From positions 310,001-374,000 of the forward strand of contig NZ_LAMZ01000001.1 of assembly GCF_025558165.1 (NCBI RefSeq): a stretch of 64,000 nt of DNA. The letters run 5' to 3'. A model generated the notes under the pieces. The model was given only the letters and a program-made list of their open reading frames with translations. It was not told the origin of the DNA and did no database searches. The stretch is from Candidatus Pelagibacter ubique HIMB140. GTDB taxonomy: Bacteria > Pseudomonadota > Alphaproteobacteria > Pelagibacterales > Pelagibacteraceae. The translations under genes were made by a program, and so were the position numbers. Numbering within the stretch: position 1 is the stretch's first letter; each line of letters opens with the position of its first letter. Shown here one piece after another: positions 62,586 to 64,000 of the stretch.

Positions 62586-62750
62586 TTAGTAATTTAAAAG
62601 CAAAAGGATAATTGCTATTGCAGCAACTATAGAACTAACAACAATATAATTAAGCTTAATATTGAACTTTTTTTCAACAAAATCAGTTATTTTTTCCCAA
62701 AATAATACGATCAGAAAAATTATTATGGCAGGTAAAATATATTTAATCAT
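62586..62750 (-). CDS. 54-residue two-TM mini-protein
   Basis: A 54-codon frame between the GNAT and ScfR-like genes, starting 3 bases after the latter's stop and ending 4 bases before the former's start. It has hydrophobic segments at about 4-18 and 34-52, with a charged EKITDFVEKKFNIK hairpin between them. The tight fit within a same-strand gene string supports it as a real gene. No family recognised. Confidence 0.55.
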   Translation of the reverse strand: MIKYILPAIIIFLIVLFWEKITDFVEKKFNIKLNYIVVSSIVAAIAIILLLLNY

Positions 62751-62753
62751 AGT

Positions 62754-64000
62754 TTAAGATTTATCGTCACTGACATAAACAGAAACACCACGACTATTTA
62801 AGTCAACATCGAATTTTTTATGTAGTGGCGGAAATGCTCTTTGTGAACAATCTAATCTGTCACAGGTTCTACACGAAACACCAATGGGTATTTCAGTTGA
62901 TTTGTCATTAATATTCATATTTTCAGTATAAATAAAATCTTTTGCATATTTTGCTTCACAACCTAAACCAATCGATAATACGTTTTTAGATTGTCCAAAT
63001 CTTCCAATTCCTTTTTCTACAGTTTTTGCGATACAAACATATTTTTCACCATTATTCATTTTGCTAACTGCTGTATGTAAAACTCCTGGAGTAGTGAATG
63101 CAGTATAAACATTCCATCTTGGACAAGCTCCACCATATCTTGGTATATCAATTCCAGATAAAGAAAATCTCTTTGAAATATTTCCAGCCATATCAACTCT
63201 TAAAAAATGAAATGGAATACCTGGTAGTTTTGGATCTTGCAAACATGTAACTCTGTGAGCTACTTGTTCAAATGAAGTTGCGAATGTATTTTGCAATAAT
63301 TCTAAATCATATTTTAATTTTTTACATTCAGAGTGAAATAGTTTGTATGGCATCAAAATTGCAGCACCACAATAATTTAACAAAGCAACTTTAGTGAGTT
63401 TTTTTGACTCTTCTGATGGAAAGCTAAATTTAGTTAAATAATATTCGACATCTTTAATTGCACCCATTTGTGCAACTTGAGATGCTGCATGTAATTTTTT
63501 GGTTTCTATAGAACTATAATCACTAAGCAATAACTCTTTTTTATTTTTGTTATAAATTTTTGAAAATGGTTTATTCTCATCAGGAATAACATCTTTTACG
63601 GTTATTGAATATTCTGACTGTAAATAATCGCACAAAGATAAATATCTCGTTCGATTATTTTTTTGAATTTTGTTAAAAACTTTATTTGCAAATTCTTCTA
63701 ACTTCGGAAAATAATTTTTGTTCTCTTGAAAAAAATCAACAACAACCTCTCCGGGGAAAGAATTTTTTCTATTATCTACAATTTTACCTGAAATTTTTTC
63801 AATCTTACTTATTAATTCATGATCTTTTTTTTTAAGAATATCTCCCAATCTAACGATAGCTTTTCCAATCTTTGGATTGGTGCTTACTAGATCTTTTACT
63901 TCCGGACCTAAAATATCTAAGTCTTCAAATAAAGTGTCATCTAAAATTTCTGAAATTGTATTTTGAAGATTGATATCTGTCTTTGATGTAAGATCTGATA
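62754..64000 (-). CDS. ScfR/RamB-type transcriptional regulator (5' end outside window)
   Basis: The frame is open from the right edge to 62754 without a stop, so only the C-terminal about 414 residues are visible; the N-terminal helix-turn-helix should lie outside. The visible part has a peptidase-M78-like (ImmA/IrrE) region, LHAASQVAQMGAIKD near the middle, and the C-terminal DUF2083 domain with conserved cysteines in CEAKYAKDF and SCRTCDRLDCSQRAFPP. Regulators of this type control short-chain fatty acid or glyoxylate metabolism genes. A start at 63848 (TTG) would be too short for the family. Confidence 0.85.
   Translation of the reverse strand, partial: SDLTSKTDINLQNTISEILDDTLFEDLDILGPEVKDLVSTNPKIGKAIVRLGDILKKKDHELISKIEKISGKIVDNRKNSFPGEVVVDFFQENKNYFPKLEEFANKVFNKIQKNNRTRYLSLCDYLQSEYSITVKDVIPDENKPFSKIYNKNKKELLLSDYSSIETKKLHAASQVAQMGAIKDVEYYLTKFSFPSEESKKLTKVALLNYCGAAILMPYKLFHSECKKLKYDLELLQNTFATSFEQVAHRVTCLQDPKLPGIPFHFLRVDMAGNISKRFSLSGIDIPRYGGACPRWNVYTAFTTPGVLHTAVSKMNNGEKYVCIAKTVEKGIGRFGQSKNVLSIGLGCEAKYAKDFIYTENMNINDKSTEIPIGVSCRTCDRLDCSQRAFPPLHKKFDVDLNSRGVSVYVSDDKS

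Noticed and set aside
1..64000. CRISPR array, tRNA, rRNA, IS element or prophage
   Set aside because: I found no spaced direct repeats, cloverleaf-like sequence, transposase, integrase or phage structural genes on either strand while reading through; small tRNA-like elements could still be missed by eye.

Overview
The window looks like a chromosome segment of a SAR11-clade alphaproteobacterium (Candidatus Pelagibacter or a close relative). The evidence is the very AT-rich, lysine-rich coding sequence, minimal intergenic space with many touching or overlapping genes, and the gene content: aprA/aprB with the membrane anchor aprM instead of a qmo complex, tandem amt genes, and an ABA4-like protein. 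I see no rRNA, tRNA, insertion sequence, integrase or CRISPR array. No stretch without a gene exceeds 300 bases; the longest is 38270-38540.

Region 1 (1-9.3 kb) is a sulfonate-sulfur block. xsc (cut by the left edge) releases sulfite from sulfoacetaldehyde, and the divergent suyA-suyB release it from sulfolactate, followed by a YeiH-type anion exporter. Convergent to them is a probable operon aprM-aprB-aprA-orf116-orf44-tauE, which can oxidise sulfite to APS or export it. Region 2 (9.4-18.6 kb) holds a HIT protein, pabC/pabA/pabB, an MFS carrier, cystathionine beta-lyase, mnmA, cysQ, recX, an ABA4-like protein and a DsbA-fold isomerase, plus several very small genes. Region 3 (18.6-24.1 kb) has a rhodanese, a peroxiredoxin, two tandem ammonium transporters with clear terminators, HU and the site-2 protease RseP.

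Region 4 (24.2-29.4 kb) is the most unusual part. It is a tight five-gene operon of membrane proteins: a 4-TM coiled-coil protein, a VWA-like extracytoplasmic protein, a MotA/TolQ-like channel with a long coiled-coil tail, a MotB-like single-TM protein with a novel C-terminal domain, and a small 2-TM protein. A secreted YHYH-nuclease lies just upstream. I propose this as an ion-driven envelope machine of unknown function, possibly defence-related.

Region 5 (29.3-38.3 kb) has an amine-oxidase-like flavoprotein with a coupled mini-membrane protein, LysE, DUF4174 and GNAT proteins, and a tight catabolic operon (PhyH dioxygenase, beta-hydroxyacid dehydrogenase, class II aldolase, FrhB-like Fe-S protein, START-like lipoprotein). 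Region 6 (38.5-52.6 kb) has an MMPL exporter with LolA-like and outer-membrane partners, a photolyase, YtoQ, a 2-hydroxyacid dehydrogenase, SulP, YajQ, hydroxypyruvate isomerase, an RNA helicase with a DETD motif, an HMCES-type protein and a TPR protein. Region 7 (52.7-64 kb) has small secreted proteins, a pilin-like protein, a voltage-gated cation channel with a variant filter, a His-rich periplasmic protein, a TesA esterase divergent from a YbbAP-type ABC exporter, a short beta-carbonic-anhydrase-like protein, SOUL, a second TauE, SDR, GNAT and a ScfR-type regulator cut by the right edge.
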